A stretch of 64,000 bases of DNA, from the NCBI RefSeq assembly GCF_001027285.1, contig NZ_CP011509.1, positions 5,604,501-5,668,500 of the forward strand, in the 5' to 3' direction. The notes beneath the pieces were generated by a model. That model was not told the DNA's origin and made no database searches. It worked only from the letters and a program-made list of their open reading frames with translations. Position numbers and translations under genes: made by a program. Below are positions 1 to 8,691 of this stretch, in pieces (position 1 is the stretch's first letter; each line of letters starts with the position of its first letter). This DNA comes from Archangium gephyra. Its GTDB lineage: Bacteria; Myxococcota; Myxococcia; Myxococcales; Myxococcaceae.

Positions 1-584
1 GTGCGGGCGGTGACGGCCTCGCGGCCGCCCATGAGCTGCTCGGGGGCGCTGTAGTTGCGGCGGTTGCGCACGCGCCGGCCGTTGCGCTCGCGCGGGGCGA
101 CGTTGAGGGCCCCGTAGCCCGTCACCTTGCACACGCCATTGAAGGAGACCATGACGGTCTCCGGGCGCAGGTCTCCGTGGACGAGCGGCGTGCCGTCGTC
201 GTTGCCGGCCAGGTGGGCGTAGTGCACGCCCATGGCCACGTCCGAGACGATCAGCGCGGCGAAGGCGGCGGGAATGCGCGGACGCACCTCCAACAGCCGG
301 CGCAGCGACTCGCCATCGGCGAACTCGGTGATGCGGGCGAGCCCGGCCTCCAGGGGCACCAGCCCGTGGACGCGCAGGATGTTGGGGTGCTCCAGGACGG
401 CGGCGCGCTGTGTCTCGCGCTCCAGCTGGGCGGACAGCTCGGAGTCCCGGGTGACGTCGGGAGGTGCCCAGACGAGCACCACCGGACGGGGCGAGGCACC
501 TTCCGCGAGCGCCAGCCCGAGGAAGGCACGAGAGCCCTCGCCGGCCAGCAGGGGCCCGAGCGGGTGATAGCGAACCTGACTCAT
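1..584 (-). CDS. Kinase-like protein lacking catalytic residues (partial, runs off window start)
   Basis: 194 codons are visible from an ATG at 584, and the C-terminal part lies outside the window. The fold pattern is that of a Ser/Thr protein kinase: a glycine-rich strand near residues 8-20, an HPNILRV segment, an HGDLRPE catalytic loop and a YSAPEQ segment equivalent to the APE motif. Three catalytic features look altered. The ATP-binding Lys of the VAIK strand is replaced (VVLVWA), the HRD Arg is Gly and the loop Asn is Thr, and the DFG Asp is missing (the matching segment reads VTGYG). HGD loops occur in some myxobacterial kinases, but loss of both Lys and DFG Asp points to a pseudokinase scaffold. 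It lies 69 bases downstream of htrA on the same strand and may be co-transcribed. The alternative is a low-activity kinase with compensating residues. Confidence 0.75.
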   Translation of the reverse strand, partial: MSQVRYHPLGPLLAGEGSRAFLGLALAEGASPRPVVLVWAPPDVTRDSELSAQLERETQRAAVLEHPNILRVHGLVPLEAGLARITEFADGESLRRLLEVRPRIPAAFAALIVSDVAMGVHYAHLAGNDDGTPLVHGDLRPETVMVSFNGVCKVTGYGALNVAPRERNGRRVRNRRNYSAPEQLMGGREAVTAR

Positions 585-653
585 GCGGACCCCATGCTAG
601 CAGGCCCGGGCCCGGGAACCGCTAGGGGCCCCTCTCCGGGGCCCCCCCCTCCC

Positions 654-1973
654 CTAGAAGGGCAGGGTGATGTTGTAGCCGTAGCGGCCGCGCCGCACGA
701 GCAGCAGGACGCTCCGGGTGCCCCGGGCGGACAGCAGGGCCTCCTGGAAGGCGGCGGGCTCGGCCACCGGCTGGTTGTTGATGCGCAGGATGAGATCTCC
801 CGGCTCCAGGCCGATCTCGTCCGCCGCCGAGCCGGGGCGCACCGACTGGACGGCCATGGCGCCCCGCGTGGGCTTTACCCGCAGTCCCAGCCGGTTCCAC
901 CCGAGGGCCTCCACGAGCTGGGGCGGGAACTCGACGGGCGTCACCTGGAGGGTGCGCTGGCCCCCCTCGCGGAAGAGGACGAGCGGGAAGACGGCGCGGG
1001 CGGGGTAGCCCCGGGCGCGGCTGATGTAGTCCTCGGCGTCGGAGATGCGCGAGCCTCCCATCTCGGCGAGCACGTCACCGCGGCGCACGCCCGCCTGCTC
1101 GGCGGGGCTGCCCGGCTCCACGTCGCTGACGACGACGCCATAGGTCCGGTCCCACCCGAGCTGCCGGGCGAGCCGGGGCGACAGCGGCTGCACCTCGATG
1201 CCCACCCAGGACGGGCGCACCTTCCCGAAGCGGGTGAGCTCGTCCATGATCCGGCGCACCTTGTCCGCGGGGATGGCGAAGCCGATGCCCTGGGCGCTGG
1301 CGATGATGGCGGTGTTGATGCCGATGACATCGCCGTCCACGTTGAGCAGCGGCCCGCCCGAGTTGCCCGGGTTGATGGCCGCGTCCGTCTGGATGAAGTC
1401 GTTGTAGCTCTTCCCGTCCGCCTTGAGGGTACGGCCGGTGGCGCTCACCACGCCCGTCGTCACCGTCTTGCTCAGCCCCAGGGGGCTGCCGATGGCGACC
1501 ACCGTCTCGCCGATCATCAGGTCCGAGGTGGTGCCCAGCTTCGCCGCGGGCAGCGGCTGCTTGGAGCTCACCTTGAGCACGGCCAGGTCGTTGTTGGCGT
1601 CGCTGCCGATGACCTCGGCCTCCAGCTCGCGCCCGTCGGCCAGCACCACGTGGATGGCGGAGGCGCCGCGGATGACGTGGTCGTTGGTGATGATGATGCC
1701 GTTGGCGTCCACGATGACGCCGCTGCCCAGGCCCTGCTGGCGCTGGCGCTGCGCGGGGGCACCGAAGAACTCCTCCATCATCGAGCGGCGCCCGCGGAAC
1801 GGGGACTCCTCCTCGCTCTCGGTGCCGATGAAGACGACGGCGGGGGAGACCTTCTGCACCACTTCCACGATCTCATTGCGGCGCCGGGCCGCATCGGCGC
1901 GGGCGCTGGTGCCGCTGGTGAAAGCCAGCAATACGGCCAGCATCAGTGCCCACCGGCTCACTTGGTTCTTCAC
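654..1973 (-). CDS. htrA: HtrA/DegP-family periplasmic serine protease
   Basis: 439 aa from a GTG start with a GGAGG about 8 bases upstream. The open frame extends further 5' but without a better start. Residues 1-27 form a signal peptide, so the enzyme acts in the periplasm. A trypsin-like domain follows, with the full triad: His99 in TNDHV, Asp129 in NNDLAV and Ser205 in NPGNSGG. Two PDZ domains follow (about 230-335 and 345-435), the second starting near LGLRVKPT. Length and the two-PDZ layout fit DegP/DegQ-type envelope quality-control proteases, which degrade or refold misfolded envelope proteins as oligomeric cages. The regulatory LA loop (about residues 52-80) is short and Arg/Gln-rich. 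Function is confident; the DegP versus DegQ distinction is not. Confidence 0.93.
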   Translation of the reverse strand: MKNQVSRWALMLAVLLAFTSGTSARADAARRRNEIVEVVQKVSPAVVFIGTESEEESPFRGRRSMMEEFFGAPAQRQRQQGLGSGVIVDANGIIITNDHVIRGASAIHVVLADGRELEAEVIGSDANNDLAVLKVSSKQPLPAAKLGTTSDLMIGETVVAIGSPLGLSKTVTTGVVSATGRTLKADGKSYNDFIQTDAAINPGNSGGPLLNVDGDVIGINTAIIASAQGIGFAIPADKVRRIMDELTRFGKVRPSWVGIEVQPLSPRLARQLGWDRTYGVVVSDVEPGSPAEQAGVRRGDVLAEMGGSRISDAEDYISRARGYPARAVFPLVLFREGGQRTLQVTPVEFPPQLVEALGWNRLGLRVKPTRGAMAVQSVRPGSAADEIGLEPGDLILRINNQPVAEPAAFQEALLSARGTRSVLLLVRRGRYGYNITLPF

Positions 1974-2103
1974 GTCAAGTCCTCCCTCTGAGGCATGGCA
2001 ATGTCCGCTCCATGACGCCCTGATTGTCGGGAACTCCGCAGCAGGGCGGGCATTCCCGGCACCCGGACTGGCGTACAAGTCCCGGGTTGAATGGAATGAG
2101 CAC

Positions 2104-3102
2104 ATGAGTCTCGTCCTTGTCGCGGACGATGAGCCCGCGGTGCTCGAGGTGCTGAGCCAGGTCGTCGAGGACCTGGGGCACGATGTCATCCAGGCCCGTG
2201 ATGGCGAGGAGGCGTGGAACCTCGCCCGGGCGCGTCGGCCGAATCTGGTGGTCACGGACCACATGATGCCTCGCCTGAGTGGCGTGGACCTGTGTCGCAA
2301 GCTCAAGGGCGACGAGGTCCTCGGCCGCGTTCCCATCATCCTGTTGAGCGCGGTTCTCCCACATGGTGCGCCCGAAGCGCATGCCTTCCTGCACAAGCCC
2401 TTCGAGATCACGGACTTCGAGACGTTGATCCGCAAGGCGCTGGAGGAGGCGCCCCGGCCGAAGCCGCTGGAGGGGGCGTCGGCGATGGAGGCGCTGGGAG
2501 ACTGGGTGGCGAAGGGCTTCGAGGGCCCCCTGGAGACGGCGCGGGCGCAGGTGGAGCGGCTGCGGGCGGAGGGGAAGGCGGAGGCGGGGGCGGTGGAGAC
2601 GCTCGGGGCGCAGCTGAAGACGCTGGAAGCGCTGACGAGGGACTTCCGGGAGGCGGCGCACCTGGCGGCACGCACGGTGGTGGTGGTGCCGGTGGTGGCG
2701 GACGTGAGCGTGCTGCTGCGTCAGAAGCTGGAGACGTGGCGGCAGCGGCGTCCCGAGGTGCGCTGGGAGTTGCAGCTGCCGGCGGCGCCGGTGGAGACGC
2801 GATTCGATCCGGAGCGGCTGCGCCGGGTGCTGGACGGGCTGCTGGGCCACGCGGTGCGGCACGGGGGCACGGTGCGGGTGGAGCTGGAGTCCTCGCCGTC
2901 GCTGGTGACGATCCGGGTGAAGGACGCGGGCCCGGGCATCTCGGACGAGGAGCTGGGGCACCTCTTCGAGCCGTTCGGAGCGGGAGCGGGGCTGGGGCTC
3001 TACATCGCCTCGGAGCTGGCGCGGCTGCATGGCGGCGGACTGTCGGTGGAGTCGAAGAAGGGGCAGGGCACCACGTTGAGCGTGATGCTGCCGAGGGGCT
3101 GA
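2104..3102 (+). CDS. Response-regulator receiver fused to a histidine-kinase-type ATPase domain
   Basis: 332 aa. Residues 1-115 are a CheY-like receiver with the acidic pair at D9/E10, phospho-acceptor Asp52 in VVTDHM, Ser82 and Lys98 in FLHKPF, so this half looks functional. A helical linker (about 120-190) contains no clear H-box histidine. Residues 200-332 form a HATPase_c domain with a good G1 box (DAGPGIS) and G2 box (GAGLGLYIASE), but the N-box reads LLGHAVRHG, with His where the Mg-ATP-binding Asn normally sits. It may therefore sense phosphorylation through the receiver and use the ATPase-like half as a docking or dimerisation surface. ATG at 2104 begins the receiver directly; the ribosome site is weak. 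It is convergent with the agmatinase gene. Confidence 0.85.
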   Translation: MSLVLVADDEPAVLEVLSQVVEDLGHDVIQARDGEEAWNLARARRPNLVVTDHMMPRLSGVDLCRKLKGDEVLGRVPIILLSAVLPHGAPEAHAFLHKPFEITDFETLIRKALEEAPRPKPLEGASAMEALGDWVAKGFEGPLETARAQVERLRAEGKAEAGAVETLGAQLKTLEALTRDFREAAHLAARTVVVVPVVADVSVLLRQKLETWRQRRPEVRWELQLPAAPVETRFDPERLRRVLDGLLGHAVRHGGTVRVELESSPSLVTIRVKDAGPGISDEELGHLFEPFGAGAGLGLYIASELARLHGGGLSVESKKGQGTTLSVMLPRG

Positions 3103-3117
3103 GCCACTCAGCCCCTC
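3093..3117. terminator. Bidirectional hairpin terminator between convergent genes
   Basis: A perfect 11-bp inverted repeat, GAGGGGCTGAG / CTCAGCCCCTC, has a 3-base loop (CCA). It contains the stop codon of the upstream plus-strand gene and ends 13 bases before the stop of the convergent minus-strand gene. There is no long T-run on either side, so termination efficiency is uncertain. Confidence 0.6.
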
Positions 3118-3130
3118 TGTCTCGGGGTCC

Positions 3131-4171
3131 CTACTTGCGCTGCTCGGACTTCAGCATCCAGCCGATCATCTTGTAGAGCAGACGTGCGCCCACGTTGCCA
3201 TCCCACTCACCGCCCTCGGGATCAGGCGCGACCTCGGTGAGGTCGAAGCCGACGATGGTGCGGCCGGAGCGGACGACCCCGGCGATGAGGGCCACGGCCT
3301 CGGGGAAGGACAGGCCGCCGGGGACGGGCGTGCCGGTGTGGGGGCAGAGGGTGGGATCGAGCCCGTCGATGTCGAAGGACAGGTAGACGTGCTGGGGGAG
3401 GCCCTCGAGCATGGCATCGACCTGGCGGTTCCAGGGGATGCCGTCGAAGCGCTTGTGGTTGATGTCGGAGTCGAAGAAGGCGCGGACGCGGCCGTTGGAG
3501 GCGGTGATGTAGCGGTGCTCGTCCTCGCTCATGTCGCGGATGGCGACCTGGACGAGCGACTTCACGCCGGGGATGCGCTCCATGACGTTGTGCATGATGG
3601 AGGCGTGGGACCAGGTGAAGCCCTCGTAGGCGTTGCGCAGATCGGCGTGGGCGTCGAGGTGGAGGACGCCGAGGCCGGGGTACTTCTCCGCGTGGGCGCG
3701 GATGATGCCGAAGGAGATGGAGTGATCTCCTCCGACGGCGCCGACGCGCTTGCCCTTGGCGAGCCACTCCTTGGCGGTGCGGTAGACGGCGTCGTGGAGC
3801 TGCTCGCAGAGCTGATTGACCTCGGTGGAGGCGGCCTGGAGCTCGGCGTTGGCGTGGTCGATACCGCCGGCCTCGACGATGGGAACGGCGCGCTCCTTGG
3901 CGCGGGTGTTCCAGGCGCGCCACTCGGCGGGCTCGGGGAGGAGGGAGATGCCGCGCTCATAGGGGCGGCCGGTCTCGACGTCGAAGAGGTCGACCTGGCG
4001 GCTGGCCTCGAGGACGGCGGAGGGGCCGTCGGAGGTGCCACCGCCGTAGCTGGTGGTGGCCTCGAAGGGGACGGGGATGAGGACGACGTGGGCCTCATCG
4101 GGGGAGTGGGGGAGGCCGAAGATGCCGGAGTCGGGGGAGGCGGCGGCGCTGGGGTCGAAGGCAGCAGGCAT
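3131..4171 (-). CDS. Agmatinase/arginase-family ureohydrolase
   Basis: 346 aa from the ATG at 4171; the open frame upstream is longer but has no family similarity. All binuclear manganese ligands of the ureohydrolase family are present: His150 in GGDHS, Asp173, His175 and Asp177 in the DAHAD motif, and Asp267/Asp269 in SFDIDGLDP. The predicted reaction is hydrolysis of a guanidino group to urea and an amine, in the cytoplasm. Agmatinase (agmatine to putrescine) is the usual annotation for this family, but formimidoylglutamase and guanidino-acid hydrolases share the same core, and substrate cannot be read from the sequence. It stands alone, convergent with the REC-ATPase gene and divergent from the CoA-transferase gene. 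Confidence 0.88.
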   Translation of the reverse strand: MPAAFDPSAAASPDSGIFGLPHSPDEAHVVLIPVPFEATTSYGGGTSDGPSAVLEASRQVDLFDVETGRPYERGISLLPEPAEWRAWNTRAKERAVPIVEAGGIDHANAELQAASTEVNQLCEQLHDAVYRTAKEWLAKGKRVGAVGGDHSISFGIIRAHAEKYPGLGVLHLDAHADLRNAYEGFTWSHASIMHNVMERIPGVKSLVQVAIRDMSEDEHRYITASNGRVRAFFDSDINHKRFDGIPWNRQVDAMLEGLPQHVYLSFDIDGLDPTLCPHTGTPVPGGLSFPEAVALIAGVVRSGRTIVGFDLTEVAPDPEGGEWDGNVGARLLYKMIGWMLKSEQRK

Positions 4172-4254
4172 GGTGGCGGCGGAGGATAAGGGCCCGTGTG
4201 CGCGAAGCAACGTTCCTCTGCGTCCGGACAATCCCGCCCCCCGCGTCCCTGAAA

Positions 4255-4290
4255 ACCCCTCGCCCTCCGGGAGAGGGACGGGGTGAGGGT
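4255..4290. repeat. REP-like intergenic palindromic repeat
   Basis: The intergenic stretch between the divergent ureohydrolase and CoA-transferase genes contains an imperfect palindrome around CCCTCCGGGAGAGGG, flanked by CCCCT and GGGTGAGGGT. This composition is typical of REP-type elements dispersed between genes in many proteobacteria. Only one copy lies in the window, so the repeat status rests on recognition of the motif. Confidence 0.5.
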
Positions 4291-4424
4291 GCCACGGGCC
4301 TCGGGTTGAGCCCCTGACTGTCCCCTCTCTCTCCAGGGAGTGGCACTTCCCCCGTCCGCCCTGGCTATTCCGGATAAGGTCCGCGCTCGAAAGCCACCCG
4401 AGGAACCAAGAGGAGCAGTCAAGA

Positions 4425-5774
4425 ATGAGCAAGGTATACGCGGACGCGAAGTCCGCCCTGGACGGGCTGCTGAAGGACGGAATGACCATCGCCGCGGGCG
4501 GCTTCGGCCTGTGCGGCATCCCCGAGAACCTGATCGCGGTCGTGGCCGACTCGGGCATCAAGGACCTGACCATCTGCGGCAACAACGCGGGCGTGGACGG
4601 GTTCGGCATGGGCGTGCTGCTGAACAAGCGGCAGGTGAAGAAGGTCATCGCCTCCTACGTGGGCGAGAACAAGGAGTTCGAGCGTCAGGTGCTGGCCAAG
4701 GAGCTCGAGCTGCAACTGGTGCCGCAGGGCACGCTGGCGGAGAAGTTCCGCGCGGGCGGCGCGGGCATCCCGGGTTTCTACACCCGCACCGCCTACGGCA
4801 CCCTGCTCGCCGAGGGGAAGGACACCCGGACCTTCGAGGGCCGCGAGTACGTGCTGGAGGAGGCCATTCGCGCCGACGTCTCCATCGTCAAGGCGTGGAA
4901 GGGCGACAAGGCGGGCAATCTCGTCTACCGGAAGACCTCGCGGAACTTCAACCCGATGATCGCCACCTGCGGCAAGGTGTGCGTGGCCGAGGTGGAAGAG
5001 CTGGTCGAGGTGGGGGAGCTGAAGCCCGATGAGATCCATACGCCGGGCATCTTCGTTGACCGCATCATCCAGGGAGCGAAGTACGAGAAGCGGATCGAGT
5101 TCCGCACCGTGCGGGGAGCGGCCGCGTCCAAGAAGGATACGGCCGAACGCGAGCGGATGGCCGTGCGCGCCGCGCGGGAGCTGCGCGATGGCTACTACGT
5201 CAATCTCGGCATTGGCATTCCCACGCTGGTCGCCAACCACATCCCGCAGGGCATCAACGTCACGCTGCAGTCGGAGAATGGCCTGCTGGGCATCGGTCCG
5301 TTCCCCACCGAGGACCAGGTCGATCCCGACCTCATCAACGCGGGCAAGCAGACCATCACCGCGCTGCCGGGCTCGAGCTTCTTCTCCAGCGCGGACTCGT
5401 TCGGAATGATCCGCGGCGGGCACGTGGATCTCTCGATCCTGGGCGGCCTGGAGGTCGCCGAGAACGGCGATCTCGCCAACTGGATGGTGCCGGGCAGGAT
5501 GGTGAAGGGACCCGGCGGGGCGATGGATCTGGTGTCCGGAGTGAAGCGCGTGGTGGTGCTGATGGAGCACACCGCGAGAGATGGCACGTCGAAGGTGCTC
5601 AAGAAGTGCACGCTGCCCATCACGGGCCAGGGCGTGGTCAACCTGCTGATCACGGACCTGTGCGTCTTCGAGTTCATCCCGGGGCAGGGGATGGTGCTCA
5701 AGGAACTGCACCCCGGCGTCACGCTCGAGCAGGTGAAGGCCAAGACGGAGGCGTCGTTCCGGGTGGCCCTCTGA
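4425..5774 (+). CDS. Succinyl-CoA:3-oxoacid CoA-transferase, fused alpha-beta chain
   Basis: 449 aa with an AGAGGAG site upstream. The N-terminal half (about 1-230) is the A subunit, with the GGFGLCGIPENL motif at 25-36. The C-terminal half (about 243-449) is the B subunit, with GIGIPTLV and the catalytic glutamate Glu284 in QSENGLLG. The enzyme moves CoA from succinyl-CoA to acetoacetate or a similar 3-oxoacid, the entry step of ketone-body use. Many bacteria encode the two halves as separate adjacent genes (scoA/scoB); here they are joined by a short linker (about 230-243), as in mitochondrial OXCT1. The neighbours give no pathway context. The 3' end is convergent with pxpA, with a hairpin between them. 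Confidence 0.92.
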   Translation: MSKVYADAKSALDGLLKDGMTIAAGGFGLCGIPENLIAVVADSGIKDLTICGNNAGVDGFGMGVLLNKRQVKKVIASYVGENKEFERQVLAKELELQLVPQGTLAEKFRAGGAGIPGFYTRTAYGTLLAEGKDTRTFEGREYVLEEAIRADVSIVKAWKGDKAGNLVYRKTSRNFNPMIATCGKVCVAEVEELVEVGELKPDEIHTPGIFVDRIIQGAKYEKRIEFRTVRGAAASKKDTAERERMAVRAARELRDGYYVNLGIGIPTLVANHIPQGINVTLQSENGLLGIGPFPTEDQVDPDLINAGKQTITALPGSSFFSSADSFGMIRGGHVDLSILGGLEVAENGDLANWMVPGRMVKGPGGAMDLVSGVKRVVVLMEHTARDGTSKVLKKCTLPITGQGVVNLLITDLCVFEFIPGQGMVLKELHPGVTLEQVKAKTEASFRVAL

Positions 5775-5794
5775 GCCGTAGCGGTCTCAGGCCG
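5765..5794. terminator. Hairpin at convergent gene junction
   Basis: CTGAGCCG / CGGtCTCAG with a TAG loop forms an 8-bp stem with one bulge. It is extended by GGCC/GGCC after a two-base bulge. It spans the stop codons of the convergent CoA-transferase and pxpA genes, which are only 12 bases apart. No T-run follows. Confidence 0.45.
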
Positions 5795-6491
5795 CGTCGA
5801 GGACGGCGCGCACCTCTCGCGCTATCGCCACCGCTCCCTGGGTGTCGCCGTGGACGCACAGCGTCTCCACGGCTCCACCCTGGGACAGCCGGAGGGCGTT
5901 CTCCCGCGCCACCTGGGGATCGGTGATGACGGCGCCCGGCTGTCCTCGGGGCACGAGGGTTCCATCTGGCAGCGTGGCCCGATCGGCGAAGCCCTCCCGT
6001 GCATAGGCGAGCCCCTCCGCCAGGGCCGCCTCGCGCAAGGCCCCGGTGCCTGGACCGATGACGGTGACGCGAGGCCCGAGGACCTCCTTCGCCGCCGAGA
6101 CCACCGCCCGGGCGAGCGAGGGTTCCCGGTTCGCCGCATGGTAGAGCGCGCCGTGGGGCTTGGTGAACTCGATGGGCACACCCACGGCCGCGGCCTGCGT
6201 GGCGAGCAGCGCGCACTGGCTGGCGACCTGGGCGCGGAGCACCTCGGGCGTCACCTCCAGGGCCCGGCGCCCGAAGCCCTCGCGATCCTCATAGGAAGGA
6301 TGCGCCCCCGCCCGGGTGCCATGGCGCCTGCACCGCTCCAGCGCCTCGCGAATGGAGCGCTCGTCGCCCGCGTGCCCGCCGCAGGCGATGTTGGCCACAT
6401 GGGCGAGGGCGTAGAGCTGCTCGTCCTCGCCGGGAAGCTCTCCCAGGTCGATGTTGAGGAGACACCGCGTCGTCATCCGTGTTGTTTCCAT
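5787..6491 (-). CDS. pxpA: 5-oxoprolinase subunit A (LamB/YcsF family)
   Basis: 234 aa. Family motifs are LNIDLGE near the N-terminus (usually LNxDxGE), ANIACGGHAGD, GAHPSYEDREGFGRR, KPHGALYH and the C-terminal CVHGDTQGAV. With PxpB and PxpC it performs ATP-dependent opening of 5-oxoproline to glutamate. It is the last gene of the operon. ATG 6491 has AGGAGG 10 bases upstream. An in-frame ATG at 6524 overlaps the MFS stop codon (ATGA) and also has a GGAGGG site, so an 11-residue-longer form is possible; I chose 6491 because it is closer to the family N-terminus. Confidence 0.92.
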   Translation of the reverse strand: METTRMTTRCLLNIDLGELPGEDEQLYALAHVANIACGGHAGDERSIREALERCRRHGTRAGAHPSYEDREGFGRRALEVTPEVLRAQVASQCALLATQAAAVGVPIEFTKPHGALYHAANREPSLARAVVSAAKEVLGPRVTVIGPGTGALREAALAEGLAYAREGFADRATLPDGTLVPRGQPGAVITDPQVARENALRLSQGGAVETLCVHGDTQGAVAIAREVRAVLDAA

Positions 6492-6520
6492 GCGCTCCGA
6501 GCCTCCTGCGATGGGACCGC

Positions 6521-7759
6521 TCATTCCAACTCCCTCCGTTCCCCCACTGGCAGCAGGAACGCGAGCACTCCGGCCACCAGGAACGCCGCGGCCACCAGAT
6601 GGAATGCCACCCGGAGGCCATGGTCCACCGCGAGCGAGCCCACGGCGAAGGGGGCCGCCGCGCTCACGGCTCGCCCCAGGTTGTAGGTGAACCCCTGCGC
6701 CGTGGCGCGGATACGGGTGGGGAACATCTCGGCGGTCATCACGCCGAAGCCCGTGAAGTACCCCGTGCCGAAGAAGGCGACCAGCGGCCCCAGGAACAGG
6801 AGCACCGTCGCGTCGCGAACGCGCGCGTAGACGAGCACGAGCCCCGCCGCCACCAGCAGATAGGTGATGTACGTGGGTTTGGGACGGAACCGGTCGCTGA
6901 TGAAGCCGAAGCTCACGTAGCCCAACCACATGCCCACCTGCATCAGCACGATCCAGGTGGTGCTCTTCACGATGCCCAGGCCGGCGCCTCCCTGCTCGAG
7001 CGGAAGGCCCAGGAACCGGGGGATCCACGTGAAGAGCCCCCACCAGGCGAACATCGTCGCCGCGTTCACGGTGGCGGCGATCGCCATCCCGCGCAGCACC
7101 GCCGGCTCGCGGAGGGCCTCCGCCATGCCGGCCTGGGGCGCTCCCTGGCCTCGTGGGCCCTCCTGGAGGTCCTTCCAGCGCTGGGACTCGGGGACCTCCC
7201 TGCGAATCCAGAGCGTGAGCAGCGCGGGCAGGACGCCCACGAAGAACACGGCACGCCAGCCGAAGCGCGGCAGCACCAGCGCCGTCACCACGGCCGCGAC
7301 CGCGTAGCCCACCGCCCAGCTGCTCTGCATCAGTCCGAGCGCCTTGCCGCGATGCTTCGCCGGCCACGTCTCGGAGATGAGCGCGGCGCCCGTGGCCCAC
7401 TCCCCGCCCATGCCCAGGCCGAGCAGCACCCGGCACACGGCGAGCTGGGTGATCGTCTGCGTCAGCCCACATGCCGCCGTGAAGGCGGAGTACACGAGGA
7501 TGCTGGCCATCAGCGCCCACTTGCGCCCCAGGCGATCCGCGAGGACGCCAAAGAGCGCGCCTCCCAGGGCGGAGGACAGCAGCGTGAGCGAGCCGAGCAG
7601 CCCGGCCACGCGCTCCGTCATCGCGAAGTCCCGCATGAGGTGCGTGAGGACGAGCGCGTACAGCATGGTGTCCATGCTGTCGAGCATCCACCCCAGGGAG
7701 CCCGCCCACAGCGCGCGGCGCTGCGTCGAGTCCGCTTCCTGGTACCAGCTGAAGATCAC
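6521..7759 (-). CDS. MFS transporter of the metabolite:H+ symporter type, probably for 5-oxoproline or a related acid
   Basis: 412 aa with about 12 hydrophobic segments. The MFS signature GVLADRLGRKWALM lies in the loop between helices 2 and 3, and FISDRFRPKPTY is the matching loop in the second half. The N-terminal MLDSMDTMLYALVL segment is typical of the sialate, shikimate and aromatic-acid symporter branch. The GTG start overlaps the pxpC stop by 4 bases (GTGA), so translation is probably coupled. Its place inside the 5-oxoproline operon makes import of 5-oxoproline, or of a precursor such as a pyroglutamyl compound, the likely role; this is inferred from position only. Confidence 0.85.
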   Translation of the reverse strand: MIFSWYQEADSTQRRALWAGSLGWMLDSMDTMLYALVLTHLMRDFAMTERVAGLLGSLTLLSSALGGALFGVLADRLGRKWALMASILVYSAFTAACGLTQTITQLAVCRVLLGLGMGGEWATGAALISETWPAKHRGKALGLMQSSWAVGYAVAAVVTALVLPRFGWRAVFFVGVLPALLTLWIRREVPESQRWKDLQEGPRGQGAPQAGMAEALREPAVLRGMAIAATVNAATMFAWWGLFTWIPRFLGLPLEQGGAGLGIVKSTTWIVLMQVGMWLGYVSFGFISDRFRPKPTYITYLLVAAGLVLVYARVRDATVLLFLGPLVAFFGTGYFTGFGVMTAEMFPTRIRATAQGFTYNLGRAVSAAAPFAVGSLAVDHGLRVAFHLVAAAFLVAGVLAFLLPVGERRELE

Positions 7760-8691
7760 CGGACCGCTCCCTCGAGCCAGGCCTGCTGCTCGTGCAAGGC
7801 TCGCCGCGCTTCCTCCAGCGTGACGGCACGGAAGGACAGCTCCTCTCCCAGCCAGCGCTGAGCGAGCCTCGGCACGTCCGCGCGGATGACCTGACCCAGG
7901 CGCGGGTAGCCACCGGTGGTCTGCCGGTCCGCCATCAACACGATGGGCCGGCCGTCCGGAGGCAGCTGGACGGTGCCCGGCGCCACGGGCTCCGAGAGCT
8001 GGAGGGCCGAGGGCACGACGGGCAAGGTGGGCCCCTCGAGCCGGTAGCCCACGCGGTTGGAGCGGGACGAGACGCGGAACCGTGTCGAGACGAAGCGCTC
8101 CTGTGCCTCCGCGGAGACGCGGGGGCTGGACTCGGGGATGAAGCGCACCTCGTCCGAGGGCTGCTGGTACCAGCGAGTCCAATCGCCCCGCACCGCCCGC
8201 TCGTGGAAGGGAGGTTGCGGCTCGAGCAGCAGCTCATCCCCCGCGCGCAGCGGCCGGCCCCCCAGGAGTCCGCCGAGGCCTCCCTCCATGTCCGTCGCGA
8301 CGCTGCCCAGGAAGGAGCGTGCGCTCCGGCCCAGCCCTCCGGCCACGGCCACATAGGCCCTGGCGCCGGCCACCCGGGCTCCGAACCGGAGCGTCTGCCC
8401 CGCGCGGGCCCGCTGCGCCCGTCCCGGGACGAGGCCCACTCCCTCCAGGGTGGCCCCGAGGTCCGCTCCGGCGAGGGCGAACGTCGCCTCCTCCTCGAAC
8501 ACCAGCTCCGGTCCCAGCGCGGTCACCTCGAGCGCCGCCGCGCCCATGTCGTTGCCCACGAGCAGGTTGGAGAGCGAGAGCGCGAGCGGATCCATCGCGC
8601 CGCACGGCGAGACGCCCCACCGTCCATGGCCCTGGCGGCCGAGGTCCTGGAGCGTGGTGAGCAGGCCCTGCTTGCGAACGCGAAGGCTCAT
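7756..8691 (-). CDS. pxpC: 5-oxoprolinase subunit C (biotin-dependent carboxyltransferase-like domain)
   Basis: 311 aa. The N-terminus (LLTTLQDLGRQGHGRWGVSPCGAMDP) and the C-terminal DRQTTGGYPRLGQV motif are diagnostic of PxpC/KipA. It forms a complex with PxpB that acts with PxpA on 5-oxoproline. ATG 8691 overlaps the pxpB stop by 4 bases (ATGA) and its own stop overlaps the MFS start, so it is locked in the middle of the operon. Length is normal and no key motif is missing. Confidence 0.94.
   Translation of the reverse strand: MSLRVRKQGLLTTLQDLGRQGHGRWGVSPCGAMDPLALSLSNLLVGNDMGAAALEVTALGPELVFEEEATFALAGADLGATLEGVGLVPGRAQRARAGQTLRFGARVAGARAYVAVAGGLGRSARSFLGSVATDMEGGLGGLLGGRPLRAGDELLLEPQPPFHERAVRGDWTRWYQQPSDEVRFIPESSPRVSAEAQERFVSTRFRVSSRSNRVGYRLEGPTLPVVPSALQLSEPVAPGTVQLPPDGRPIVLMADRQTTGGYPRLGQVIRADVPRLAQRWLGEELSFRAVTLEEARRALHEQQAWLEGAVR

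Noticed and set aside
4336-4352. TGGCAC element resembling a sigma-54 -24 box before the CoA-transferase gene
   Set aside because: No TTGC/GC at the -12 distance.
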